Source: Macrobrachium rosenbergii (lineage: Eukaryota > Arthropoda > Malacostraca > Decapoda > Palaemonidae). From it: a stretch of DNA of 64,000 nucleotides. The notes under the pieces are model-generated. The model was not told the DNA's origin. It worked only from the letters and a program-made list of their open reading frames with translations, and searched no databases. Position numbers and translations under genes: made by a program. Location of the stretch: NCBI RefSeq assembly GCF_040412425.1, contig NC_089749.1, forward strand, positions 33,978,070 through 34,042,069, in the 5' to 3' direction. Position 1 is the stretch's first letter; each line of letters opens with the position of its first letter. Positions 12,815-23,130 of the stretch are shown one piece after another.

Positions 12815-15800
12815 CTAGACTTCACATTTGCAAGTGCACAGAGCTGTGCAGGGAAGACCCAGCTTGTAGCACTTGCACCTTTCCCGACAGCCTGCTTTGC
12901 ATCCACATTTGGTAAGCTGTTGGCAACTCTTGGCTAAGGGCGAGTTGGTTGTCCAGAGGACTTGCCATGCTTCACCAGACTTTTGCCATCCCCACTCAGC
13001 AGGGTTCTCTGGCTGTGGCTGACACTGGGTGGCCTGCCCCACACACAACCAGCCTGGTACGCAGCACGCTTGGTGTGTTGGAGGAGAGCTCCTGGTTGGT
13101 GGAATGGCCTCATATGCCCTTTGTTTTCTGGCAAACATATCAAGTCTAGCCTCATCCACAGTGCCAGCAGTGCTGGATCTTTCATACATAAGTATGACAA
13201 ACCTCTCCAGGACCTTCAGGTCACTCTCTTCCACTCTGAGAGGGTAGTGACTCAGTTTGGAGAACACAGTGGAGGCCTCTGGAAAGATGTTCCATGTCTG
13301 CCAGGCGGTCTTCTTGCCCTTGCTCCGGAAGGCTGACACTGTATCACAGCCTGTGAACGCATGGAAGAAGAGCATGCCATTCACCTTCTCATGGCCCAGA
13401 GAGTTGCACAGGTCATGCACAGCAATCCAGCGCAGGCTCTGGCCTTGGCCAAATGCCACCCATAGCTTCTCTAGCCCTAGATTGTGGAGAGTGGAGAAAG
13501 CACTGACTGCAACGACAAGAACATCTGTGTCATTTGCTTTAACCGTGATGGTCTTGGCTCCATGTTCTGTGGCATATTTGGCATGGAGAAAGATGCGGTG
13601 TCAGCTTCCTCATGAGAGCACTTTTCCAGTCCCTGAAGACTAGCCTCATGAGTGCTGAGGACAGCAGACCCTTTCGTGGCAATGACAACATTTGTGGCAG
13701 ACATCTGGGCAACTTTGTCTGCCAGGAACTGGAACAACTCTGTCTTGTTGGCATCGTGTCTTAGGAAATTGCGCCAGTTGGATGGAATTGTGTTCTTGTC
13801 TGTCACCTTGCGCCTTCCTCCTTGACCACGTTGGAGCCTGGTCTCAGCTTTGAGGCTGGATGTATTGTATACATCAAATACAAGATGTGATGATGTGTAC
13901 TTGCTGCTATAGGATTGTATCACAGGCAAGAAGTCGCAAAGTGCATAGCCCTCAAAGGTCTTTCCTTTCTTTTGGTGACAAGGCATGGACCAAAGCTGAT
14001 CCATCTACAATGAGGACATCAGTCTTTGGTTCTTTGTCTTCTAGTGTAACATGACTCTCAGGACCGAGGTCAGCTGAGACTTCTGACATGTGTACAGCCT
14101 ACCACCCTCACTAAGGGAAGCTGGGAATGTTTGATTCTCATGCTGGAAGAATTCCTGCAGATCACATTCACGGCTCTGACAGGATATAAATAGCTTTGAG
14201 AAAAGCTGGCAATCCTCCTTCAGAAGTTTCTGCTTTGACTGTTCTACAGGAGCAGCTTCTTGCCTGAAGAAGTCAGTTCTGTTCTTCTTTATCGGCTCAT
14301 AGAAGGAGACTGCATTGTTTGCCAAAGAGTCTGAAAACTTCTGAAATTTAGTGCGGCCTCTGTCAAGGTGTGTCTGTAGAAGTTCTGCTGAGCTGGGGTG
14401 GGCAATGTCTTTGTTGTCAATGGAATACAGATCCTGGCTCTCTTCCTGAAAAGGACTTCCCAAGTGTTGCAAAGCCAATGACAGCTTGCTGACTCTCTCC
14501 AAGAATGTCTTCTGCGCATGAGGTGTTTGTTCATGGTGTGTTGTCTGCTCATTAGACTCCTTACTTTGAACCTCTGTTTCGTATGCAGACACCAAGCGGA
14601 TGATCTCTGGGCCAGCCACCATCCATCTTCTGAGTGCTGACGGATCTTCAGTCAGCCCAATGGCTCCGCCATCAGCCTTTATAAAGGCATTGGTCTGCTC
14701 ATGAGCTTGGTCAAGAGCCATTGCTGAGAACTGGCGACTGGTCTTGTGCACAACAAAGTTGCCAGCCTTGAACTCCTTGTGCAACTCTGGGTGTGAACTC
14801 TCTAGGTAAGCATGTCCCTGAGGTGAATAGGCAGCCAACGAGCATAGTTTGTATTATTGTTGGAAAAGAAGTAGGGTATCAGCTCATGCAATGCCTGGCA
14901 GTAGAGGACAAAATTGGCCTCACGGAAGGACCTGATCAGTAGGAATATCACAAGTTCCATAGACAACACCATGTGCCAGAAGTGGAACTGTGGACTCTGC
15001 TGTCTTCGAAGGTCACACCACCCTCAAACTCTAATGCCTGCTCATTGTTGTTTGCTTTCTCAGCACAGTAGTCAGTGTATGCTGTCCTCAGGAGTTTGTA
15101 CAAACTAGAGGCTGTAACCTGGTGCATCTGCCGTGTCCTGGTTACACTTGCAGCTGACAGGAAGGATTCTGCAGTTCCAGATGAAGCAACTCCTGCCTCC
15201 ACCAGAGCTCCTGTCCAACCACTGCCATGAAGAAGAGTACCAAGAGATGTCATTGCTGCCATCTCAATGTGCAGACCACCAAACATTACCAGATACTTGT
15301 CTTCGCCATACTGATCAGGCCACTGCCACTGCACCTGCTTTGCTACGGCATAGATTGGCTGATCAGCTGTGATTATGGGTATCTGGCCAGGGTTCAGAAA
15401 ATCAGTGACATCCTGCACTTTCTGCATCACGTGTTTGATCGTAGCAACAGAATGAGCCTGATCACGCAGGAGAGGAAGCAATGAAGTTATGGTTACTTCA
15501 AATTCTGGGCTTCTCTTCATTGAAGCGTGATGAGCTGACCACGTCAGATTCACTGCATCATCTATTTCCTGGGTGACTATGACCTTGTCTAGCCACTGAT
15601 ACTCCAGTGCAAGCTGTGGCCCCAAGATATCTGTGGGTGGCTTTGGTATTGCAGTGTTTGGTGGCACAGGGTTCTTTGTTTGAAAGGAAGCTGGTGAGAT
15701 GTTTGTGAATGTGTCCGGCAATTCAGGCACCGACCTCACTTTCTCAGGTGCAAACTTTAGTTGCTGTCTTTCCTGTCCAGTGTTCTCCTTGGTGGGGTGC

Positions 15801-15865
15801 TGAAATATGGAGATGCTAGTATGGGATTCAACTAGGTTCGGTCTCCCTACACCTAGCCCGATCAT
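12815..15865 (-). pseudogene. Academ-like transposase: XPG/PIN-type nuclease with Cys-rich C-terminus, multiply frameshifted
   Basis: Proposed role: DNA cleavage during transposition. The N-terminal half includes YLVMFGGLHIEMAAMTSLG near 15,290 and GTAESFLSAASV near 15,170. The middle carries QFHFWHMVLSMELVILL near 14,980 and AHEQTNAFIKADGGAIG near 14,690. The nuclease motifs come in XPG/FEN order: DVLIVDGSAL (13,995-14,023), SHEEADT (13,597-13,618), DTDVLVV (13,511-13,531) and HAFTGCDTVSAFRSKGKK (about 13,310-13,363). That last segment resembles the helix-two-turn-helix GCDY...GIG...K of FEN1. The C-terminus has nine Cys in 30 residues (12,815-12,915). The frame changes at least five times (near 14,950, 14,820, 14,040, 13,960 and 13,560), so this copy is dead or badly sequenced. 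The start at 15,865 follows a stop and is uncertain. Confidence 0.75.
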
Positions 15866-16487
15866 TCATCCAGTGCCATTTAAGTCCCGTGTGATCTGTA
15901 CACCATCCGGTAAGTACATGAACCATCATGTACAGCCCCCATACCCTTGGCTCCGGCTCTCCCGCTGGCACATCCTGTCTATTCAGGTGCGGCTATCTAA
16001 CTATAGCTGGTCTGGGGCTGTTAGAAAGCATTTGGGACACTAAACTAAACTATACTACAACTACTAGTCTAAGACTACAGGATTAGTAAAGCTGGATTAG
16101 CTGGCACTGAACCCCATGCTGAGTTACACAGCAGTGATGTCACTCTGTGCCCTGGTTGTGTGCAGACATACACTCTTTTACATTTATTAATTTTCCTTCA
16201 AAATTGATGAGTTATTCGAAAGAGATGGCCTCATTAGGATCTAAAACCACAGAAACCAAGATCCATGCTTAAAACGATAATTGTTGAACGGGCATTATTT
16301 CTCATTATAATTATTGTTTCTACCTTTTCTTGGCAGCCATATAGCCCCCATATTTAAAGGTAAACTGTACTGGGAAGCTACAGAAACATAATATTCTGAC
16401 AAGAAATAGTATGGAAGAGCTTTACCATATTGCTAGAAGCAAATACATGCCATTCTAGTGAAAAATTAGCCAAAATCTGTCGATACT
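15866..16487. other. Upstream non-coding region of the Academ-like element
   Basis: About 620 bases between the putative start codon and the right terminal repeat. It should hold the promoter of the minus-strand gene. I could not identify a convincing TATA box or initiator. Confidence 0.5.
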
Positions 16488-16642
16488 GGCCGCCATCTTG
16501 GAATTTGGCCGCCATATTAAATTTTTTGCGTGCCAGCGCCCTTTTCTGATAGAGGGAACTTTAAAGAGCACTTGTGCAAAATTTCATGCTTGTTTCACTA
16601 TCTGAACGATTCTTATGAAATATGCAATTATCTGCTGCACTA
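16488..16642. repeat. Academ-like terminal inverted repeat, right
   Basis: Reverse complement starts TAGTGCAGCAGAT and matches 12,188-12,313 with small insertions. It carries two GGCCGCCAT motifs (16,488-16,499 and 16,507-16,518). Confidence 0.85.
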
Positions 16643-16645
16643 TAG
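16643..16645. repeat. TAG target-site duplication, right
   Basis: Second copy of the TAG at 12,185-12,187. Confidence 0.9.
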
Positions 16646-17507
16646 CTAAAGCCTAAGTGGGCCTTGATCTTCGTATTCATTTCATCATTTTTAATGTCCA
16701 GCAAGGTCAGTATATATATGCTTGGGTTGTGGATTTGGTATGAATAAAAACAGTGTTCTTCCCAAAACGAGAAATATCACCACTCTTTATTCCTCCCACC
16801 TTTTTCTGGAGAAACCTACAAAATTTGTAGTAGTTATAATTTTCCTCCGTGGCTGAAGCTACCAGCCACATAGGAGGTTTAGGAGTCCTTGCTTCTGCAT
16901 TCTGCTTTCTCTCTGGTTTATCCTGAGCCCATTTAGATGGCACATAAACGTCCATGTCTTTGGGGACTTGTCTGTTAAGGCTCCTCTTACTATAGCTTGA
17001 CCTATTTTTATGGCACTTATCATACCACTAGCCTTTAGAGCCTCATCATGGTTATTAAAGGTAACCCAAGCTTCCCCTTTAGATTCAATATCAATAAAGT
17101 TCATCCTGATTTTATACAACAGTTCCAAATGATTTCAAAGCTGTCAAGATTATTTCATAATCACAGCTGACTGGTACGTCTTCGATATGGAGCATGATCA
17201 AATTTTTCACACAACCTGGCTGTGTTGAGGATTTAATTTTCGACGAAGATTTCTTGGACAAGTCCGTGCCCTTGCTTGAAGTCGTCATCAATGAAGCATG
17301 GCTAGAGGGTCCAGGGAAGGGGAAGTCAAGAGGGGGTTCATGAGATTTGTTACTACCTGTCCTGGTATTTGTCAGTTTATTTTTGGAGAAGTTATCAACA
17401 TTTGGAGAACTTTCAATCTCCAAGGTGGGTGCAGAGGTTGTCATCGGTGCCAGAATAGCACCATCATAGGGCCCAGGGGTACTCAAATCCTTATAACAAC
17501 TGGACAT

Positions 17508-18056
17508 GAAGATTAGAGAGATAAAAAAAAATAAAATAAACCTGAAAACCTTAAAAGATATCATCAGCCTCATGGGGTTTATTCTTCCACCAATGGCACA
17601 AGTGAGAACCAACTCCCAAGTGTCCGCCCCCTACCCTACCCAATAGGGGATGGCACAACATGATTAGAGTGGCCAAAGTGTAAAACAAACCCGCTTGCTA
17701 GGACTGAGAGTATTACAAGAATACAATCATCCCCACCCTAACCATGTTATGGGCAAACCGGACAGAATGCAGAGAGTCCTATCCCCAGAACCAGACCCCC
17801 CTGGAATCCATGGTCCAGCCCTAAGGAATAGTTCTGCCTTTGAGATATCAATCCGATCTCAGGTCCTAACATTATCGGGTAGTTGATGGTCCTACCACAG
17901 TTCCTACTATTTAGCTTTAGATATAAACCCAATCCCAGCTATGATATCTTTTCCTGTTTATCAGGTCCAATAAATTTTACAAAAAGTGGAAAATTCCACA
18001 AAATTAGTCCAAATAAATATATCATCATATATGAGACTCTTGGACTCAAACCCAGA
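17508..18056 (-). other. 5' leader of LINE A
   Basis: Closely similar to 20,700-21,275, the leader of LINE B. Shared segments include ACCTTAAAAGATATCATCAG, TTATTCTTCCACCAATGGCA and the GAGACTCTTGG block near the 5' end. It probably carries the internal promoter, as in other LINEs. No promoter motif was identified. Confidence 0.7.
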
Positions 18057-18890
18057 GGTTTTGAGTTTGGTATTGCTTTATTGGCAGCATTTTTAATGAA
18101 ATCAACTAGAAATTTATGTTTCATTATGGTCTTTTAAATATTCAAATGGTGGGATATTTCTAGTGCGCATTTCATATCGCTCCCAATCTGCTTTGTAAAT
18201 GTTATAGTGAGGGACATGTTTTGCAGGATTATTTTGTAATAAGGAAATTAATATTGGGGAATGATCACTGGTGTTAAAGTCATCAACTGTATTCAAATCT
18301 AATATGTCAACTATACTTGTTGTACATAGAGTTAAGACTACTGACGAAAATGTTCCATGTGTTTTTGAAAAATATGTGCCAATTTCGTCATCATTTATAC
18401 AGCACATATCGTTTAAATCCATGAACTCTTCTTTTTTACTCCTTTTCTATTTGAGTTTGTACAATTACAGTCCCTTATTGGTTTGTGAGCATTAAAATCA
18501 CCTACTATTAATGTAGGTTCCTTGGTATTGTTAAGTAAATAAGTTTATCACTGCCGTAATTTTTGTTAGGTTGGCTGTATAAATTACAAATTATGTAATC
18601 ATCGTTTTTATTCGTATTTTAAAACTTGATAATTGCAAGTCAGTAAAGTTTACAGGTACTCTGTCATAACATACTTTGTTATGGACATATATAGCAATAC
18701 CTAAATTTCCTTCTTCCTCTCTAGATGTAGATGCTAAGGTATATTTACCTATTGTTGATATTGTTTTGTTGACATGTTGTAAACATAATATCATTGGTTC
18801 ATATTCCCTTAGTAATCGTTGTATTTCTCCCAAATGTAATCTGGTCTGTAGATCATTTACGTTCCACTGTATATAATTATTGAAAATATT
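18057..18890 (-). pseudogene. LINE B ORF2 fragment: APE-type endonuclease
   Basis: The frame enters with QWNVNDLQTRLHLGEIQRLL near 18,880. It continues with EYEPMILCLQHVNK and GNLGIAIYVHNKV, then DILDLNTVDDFNTSDHSPI near 18,290. WN...E/Q...N at the start and SDH at the end are the landmarks of the APE nuclease fold. The middle is frameshifted. The frame reads on through YKADWERYEMRTRNIP to about 18,060 and stops at the junction with LINE A, before any reverse transcriptase motif. Confidence 0.75.
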
Positions 18891-18919
18891 ACGTTAGTGA
18901 GTTATTTTCTTTTTGTGTA

Positions 18920-20698
18920 TCATTAATTTGCATTTTTCCTAAAATTTTATTTACGACATTTATTTGCTATTCTTTATAAAATATTAAGTGTCCAATGCAC
19001 ATACAGCCCTTTTCACAAGTGTCTAAACTGGTAGTTTCTTTATTTCTGTATCTTATAAAATTTCTTATAAAATTTCGTATAATGTTTGTTAAACTGTCTT
19101 TTGTTATGCTCTTGTTTTTGTGGCACAGTTCAATGAAACATTATTACATCCACATGTGTTTTCATGTGTCGTTTTTTCGTTTACTCTTGCTGCACCAATT
19201 ATTGGTGATGGAGTAATTTCTTCTTCCATCACATAATCATTCTTGTCAGTGTTTTGTTCCTCTACCATTTCTTTGATATTCTGGGCATCTGTTTCCATTG
19301 GTTTTATTATTATTTTAGGAGAAAAAGGTATATTACAATTTGTTGGTTTTATATTCTTTCTTCGGGTCTCCCGTCTTCAGTTTAATGGATGTATCTCTAA
19401 TAATAGTTGGTTTTTTGTTGGTCTTGGGTGGAGTTCTCTCTAAAGGCCTCTTTTTTTCTTCAGCTTCTCATTCATCATAACTTTCTTCTCATATTTCTGT
19501 GGTACTTGTATTATCTTCTTGCGATTCCATTTTCTCAATATTTCAAATGAATCTGAACAAATATTTGTATACATTTCTTGGTTTTTTGCTGTATTACTTT
19601 TTTCTTGCAAAGTAGTTATTTTTCCTTGGGATTTATGTATCAGGGTTTTATTACTATCACCTATTTCCATTTTTGTTGCATTGTCTGATCTCATTATAGT
19701 AGAATAGTAGAAAACGTTCGATTCTTAACGGGATCATGCATTCCTATAACTTTTAATTCTAAGTTGGCCTCTTTTTTTGGCATTCCCGTTCTTTCCTGAA
19801 GTAATTTTAATTCTGTATTGTATATATAATACATACACTCCTTAGATCTTGCATGGTGATTCTGTCCACACTTCACGCATTTCGGTTCACCACACCTCCA
19901 CTGTGTGGTATGTCTGTCAGATCCACAATACGCACATATAGACGTATTAAGGCAATTTTTCCTTGTATGTCCATACAGACTACAGTTTTGGCACTGTAGT
20001 AGTTTTGGAACATACGGTCTCAATTCTCTGCTTTGCCCCAGGGTTTTAATTTTTAAGGGTAATTCATGGCCTTCAAATTTTATCTTTGCTATTCTCAGTG
20101 TTTTTCCATTAGTCCGTCTACTGGCTATGTTGTATATTTCGCAATCTTGTACATTGTTGTACCTTTTTTTAAGGGAATCTAGCAATATATTCATTTCTAT
20201 GGGTTCTTCATCATTACCAGGGAGTATTATGGTACCCTGTACACTGTCCATATTGTCATGTTTTTTTATATGTACCTTTATATTATCAATATTTTTTATA
20301 GTTAAGTAATTTTCTGATTGATCGTTTTGCTGTGGTTTCTATCAATCACATCTGATATTTTATTTGTGTGAATGAAATTTCAGTAGTTGAATGTCGATTC
20401 AACAGGAAGTTTTCTAATTTCAAGCCGATATTTTCTTCTCTGTTTCTAAGGTCAGGAATCTTGGCCAACTTCCACTCCCACAGAGGGAGTCGAAGTGAGT
20501 CAAGGTTTGGCCAAGATATTTGCTTTTATTTGGTTTGCTTTGTACTGGAGCATAGGGTTCCAGTGTAATTACATTAAGATTTTTATTCAACTTTTCAAGA
20601 GAAAGGTTGTCAGAGGAAGTTCCAGCGGTTGTGAACTGTGCCGAGTCACTACCATCAAAGGGCCCAGGCGTACTTAAATCCTTAAGGTCACTATTCAT
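18920..20698 (-). pseudogene. LINE B ORF1: gag-like protein with three zinc knuckles
   Basis: The start at 20,698 (MNSDLKDLSTPGPFDG) matches the ORF1 start of LINE A. An RNA-binding segment follows (MDSVQGTIILPGNDEEPIE at 20,251, then RRTNGKTLRIAKIKFEG). Three knuckles lie between about 20,000 and 19,840: CQNCSLYGHTRKNC, CAYCGSDRHTTQWRC and CVKCGQNHHARSKEC. Downstream is a Lys/Asn-rich tail (19,694-18,920). Frameshifts lie near 20,350 and 19,690. Knuckle proteins of this layout bind LINE RNA. Confidence 0.75.
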
Positions 20699-21300
20699 AG
20701 AGATTGGAGACAAAAAAGAATAAAATAAAAATTAAATGAAAAAATAAAATAAACCTGAAAACCTTAAAAGATATCATCAGCCTTTCATGGAGTTTATTCT
20801 TCCACCAATGGCACAAGGGAGAACAGACTCCCAAATGTCCACATCCCCACCCTACCCCATACGGGATGGCACAACATGATTAGAGTGGCCCAAGTGTAAC
20901 CCAAACCCGCTTGCTAGGGCTGAGAGTATTACAAGAATAGAATCATCCCCAGCCTAATCGTGTTATGGGCAAACCTGGCAGATTGCAGAGAGTCCTATCC
21001 CCAGAACCAGACACCCCTGAAATCCGTGGTCCAGCCCTACAAAATAGCTCTGCCTTTGAGCCATCAATCTGATAACTCTTAGGTCCGAACATTATCGGGC
21101 AGTTGATGGTCCTACCACAGTTCCCACTATTTAGCTTCGGATATAAACCCAATCCCAGCTATGATATCTTTTCCTATTTGTCAAGTCCAATAAATTTTAG
21201 CAAAAGTGGAAAATTCCACAATATTAGTCCAAAGTAATATATAATAACATATGAGACTCTTGGTCTCAAACCCAGGAACAAATTCTTGGGGTTCAAGAGC
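20699..21300 (-). other. 5' leader of LINE B
   Basis: Nearly the same sequence as 17,508-18,056. It continues about 40 bases farther 5' than the LINE A copy, through TTCTTGGGGTTCAAGAGCCC, so the LINE A leader may be slightly 5' truncated. Confidence 0.7.
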
Positions 21301-21385
21301 CCCCTCACCACGTCAAGTTGGTACTATATCGAGGGGTGGTTAAAGAAATAAAATTTAAAGTAAGATATAATAAAAAAAATAGTAA

Positions 21386-21541
21386 AATCACAATAAACTT
21401 ACAACAATCCACGTGCACTATTAGAAGCCTTTTTTGTACATCCCACATATGTCCCTCGACTACATCTAGGGCAAATATATTTATACACAACAGTGGATGT
21501 AAACAGCGGACTGAGCTTGTCTTTGTATCTGAACAGGTAAT
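21386..21541 (-). pseudogene. Penelope-like element remnant (GIY-YIG endonuclease start), minus strand
   Basis: The minus frame reads LFRYKDKLSPLFTSTVVYKY, then CPRCSRGTYVGCTKK. A 'VYKY-CP-C...YVG-T' segment is the start of the GIY-YIG endonuclease at the C-terminus of Penelope-like elements. The rest of the domain is missing. Confidence 0.7.
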
Positions 21542-21584
21542 TCCTTGTGTATCACATTAATTAGTTTTTCCTGAAATTATAATC

Positions 21585-21762
21585 ATGCAGAAAAGAAAAA
21601 CATATACTCATAAATATGTGAAACACAAGGAATTACCAGCCCTAAACGTAAAACTTATTCCTAAGAACCCGGTCACCTTTGGCTCTTTATTCAAATACAA
21701 AGACAAGCTCAGTCCGCTATTGACATCCAACGTTGTGTACAAATATAGTTGCCCTGGATGTC
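21585..21762 (+). pseudogene. Penelope-like element remnant (GIY-YIG endonuclease start), plus strand
   Basis: The plus frame reads LFKYKDKLSPLLTSNVVYKY, then SCPGC. It is homologous to the remnant at 21,386-21,541 but points the other way, 44 bases apart. It ends at the boundary of the long inverted repeat at about 21,766. Confidence 0.7.
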
Positions 21763-21880
21763 GTCATGTACACACAGAACTGTAAACTAGTCTTCTGTTT
21801 TTTTATCCTTAACTAGCTATCATCATTTTAACACACTTGCCAGTTTTTACCATTTTGCTATATGATTGAGGGATCCAATG

Positions 21881-22175
21881 GTACACACCGTCAGTGCACC
21901 TCACGCGGTGCACTGTAGGCATTACTTAAGGTTCTTGGCAGTGTCCCTGCTGCCCCTAGCTGCAACCTCTTTCATTCCTTTTACTACACCTCTGTTCACA
22001 TTTTCTTTCTTCCAAACGACTTCCACCCTCTCTAACAATTGTTTCATAGTGCAACTAGGAGGACTTCCTCCTGCTACACCTTTCAAACGTTCTTACTGTC
22101 AATTTCCCTTACAGCGCTGAATGACCTCATAGATCCCAGGGCTTGGCCTTTGGCCTAAATTCTCAATTCCTATTC
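21881..22175 (+). repeat. SINE-like repeat, copy 1
   Basis: About 295 bases, from the CAGTGCACCTCACGCGGTGC segment to GGCCTTTGGCCTAAATTCTC. Five copies in the window share conserved blocks GCACTGTAGG, GCTGAATGACCTCATAG and TTGGCCTTTGGCCTAAATT, with variable short repeats at the 3' end. No coding capacity. It is not clearly tRNA-derived: GGTTCTTGGCAG is only a weak B box. Confidence 0.7.
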
Positions 22176-22470
22176 CAATAGTACACAGGCTCTAGGCCTT
22201 GGAATTTTATGTCAAAATCCAGTTTCATTGGTCAGTTGACGTATTGACTGAATGGTTCGCTAAAACTTGAAGGGAAATTCAGCAAGGCCACAGCCTCAAT
22301 TGAGGTCGAAAGAAATGATTAAAGCAGCACACTCTGACTGGAGCACCTGAAGTAAAGGTCTATTTTGCCTTACTTTATTTTTTCTTTTTACAGCACCCTA
22401 ATCAATAACCTAATCAAAATGCTTTAGAACGAAAATTATTTCTTACCATTTTAACTTACAGAAGCAGGAG

Positions 22471-22972
22471 ACCGTGCTGGCATAAAAATGCTTTAATACC
22501 AAAAGGTGAAAACAAAGGATACACAATCAGCTTTTCCATACTGAAAATCTCACCTGTAGCTTCTTACAAACGAGTTTTCATTAAGGGTTCCAGTTTCAAT
22601 AACGCTTTGGATCCTTTAGAGTTTAGATAGATATATATGAATATGAAACTGTGTGATGCACGAAAGTATTAGCAGCCGGAAAATGACTCATTGCGGTTAA
22701 AACAAAATAGGTACATATAACTACAAATTAACCACATAAGTCGAGGGAATGTTGTAAAGTGCGTGTATATAAATATGTACTTTCTGTTCTTTCCTCAAAC
22801 CATTTGTTGTTAACGTCTCAACTTCCTGCCACTTTAAATTTATATCCATAGGACAACTGACACCTCAGCTTCACCAACTGATGGCACATCCTCGTTGGTG
22901 ATGAAATATTTTTATCTTTGCGACTACATTATATTTTATACAAAAGGGTTCCCTAAAACAAACTTTAAATAA
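22471..22972. other. Segment present only in the left arm
   Basis: Lies between CAGAAGCA and GGTCCAGCC, which are adjacent in the right arm. Either an insertion here or a deletion on the other side. No terminal repeats were recognised beyond a GG repeated at the junction. No reading frame of note. Confidence 0.6.
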
Positions 22973-22987
22973 GGTCCAGCCATCCAA

Positions 22988-23005
22988 ATATCAATAGGCT
23001 TAGTC

Positions 23006-23079
<74 letters not shown>
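22988..23079. repeat. (GA)n microsatellite
   Basis: About 46 GA units. The right-arm counterpart at 31,941-31,976 has about 18. Confidence 0.95.
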
Positions 23080-23083
<4 letters not shown>

Positions 23084-23130
23084 CCAATACACGGTGTGGT
23101 TGTCAACAAGAAAGTGGAACCCGTAGTGGG

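Larger units (their letters stand above)
12188..16642 (-). mobile_element. Academ-like DNA transposon (4,455 bp) inserted in LINE A ORF1
   Basis: The ends start TAGTGCAGCAGAT and are inverted repeats of about 125-155 bases, imperfect but clearly alignable. Shared blocks include ATCGTTCAGATAGTGAAACA, AGCATGAAATTT and AGAAAAGGGCGCTGGC. A 3-bp TAG duplication flanks it. The single minus-strand gene encodes an XPG/PIN-like nuclease with a Cys-rich C-terminus. As I recall, the Academ superfamily is defined by an XPG-like nuclease domain, a Cys-rich zinc finger and 3-4 bp target duplications, so the fit is good. No helicase domain, present in some Academ members, was seen. The gene is frameshifted, so this copy is not autonomous. 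Confidence 0.75.
11206..17507 (-). pseudogene. LINE A ORF1: RRM-like and CCHC zinc-knuckle nucleic-acid-binding protein, split by a transposon
   Basis: ORF1 proteins of I/Jockey-type LINEs bind element RNA. The chosen start is the ATG at 17,507, because LINE B has the same N-terminal motif (KDLSTPGPYDG here, KDLSTPGPFDG there). An RRM-like fold follows: KNLIMLHIEDVPVSCDYE near 17,210, then the aromatic strand GEAWVTFNNHDEALKA near 17,075. After about 16,646 the frame resumes at 12,187 beyond the Academ-like insertion with RGVLFDEDLYDMTEEEI. A CNHCFKFGHSSKNC knuckle (C-x2-C-x4-H-x4-C) lies near 11,985, then a Pro/Ser-rich tail. Without the insertion the coding length is about 1.84 kb (about 610 codons). 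Smaller frameshifts exist near 17,110 and 11,800. Confidence 0.8.
8618..18056 (-). mobile_element. LINE A, I/Jockey-like non-LTR retrotransposon, interrupted by an Academ-like transposon
   Basis: Read on the minus strand, the order is 5' leader (about 18,056-17,510), ORF1 with RRM-like and zinc-knuckle segments, then ORF2 with APE-type endonuclease and reverse transcriptase. The DNA transposon at 12,188-16,642 splits ORF1. The reverse transcriptase C-terminus ends soon after the TGAFRTSPMES segment. An RNase H domain, usual in the I clade, was not found, so either the 3' end is lost or the element belongs to a lineage without it. The 5' end is placed where similarity to the LINE B leader stops. 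Confidence 0.85.
18057..21300 (-). mobile_element. LINE B, I/Jockey-like non-LTR retrotransposon, 3' truncated
   Basis: Minus-strand order: leader (about 21,300-20,700), ORF1 with three zinc knuckles, and the ORF2 endonuclease. It then ends abruptly at about 18,057, where the LINE A leader begins. The reverse transcriptase is absent. Both elements point the same way, so either LINE A inserted here or a template switch joined them. Confidence 0.75.

Noticed and set aside
12949..14054. Plus-strand frames up to 128 codons
   Set aside because: They lie opposite the Academ-like transposase, whose motifs are all on the minus strand.
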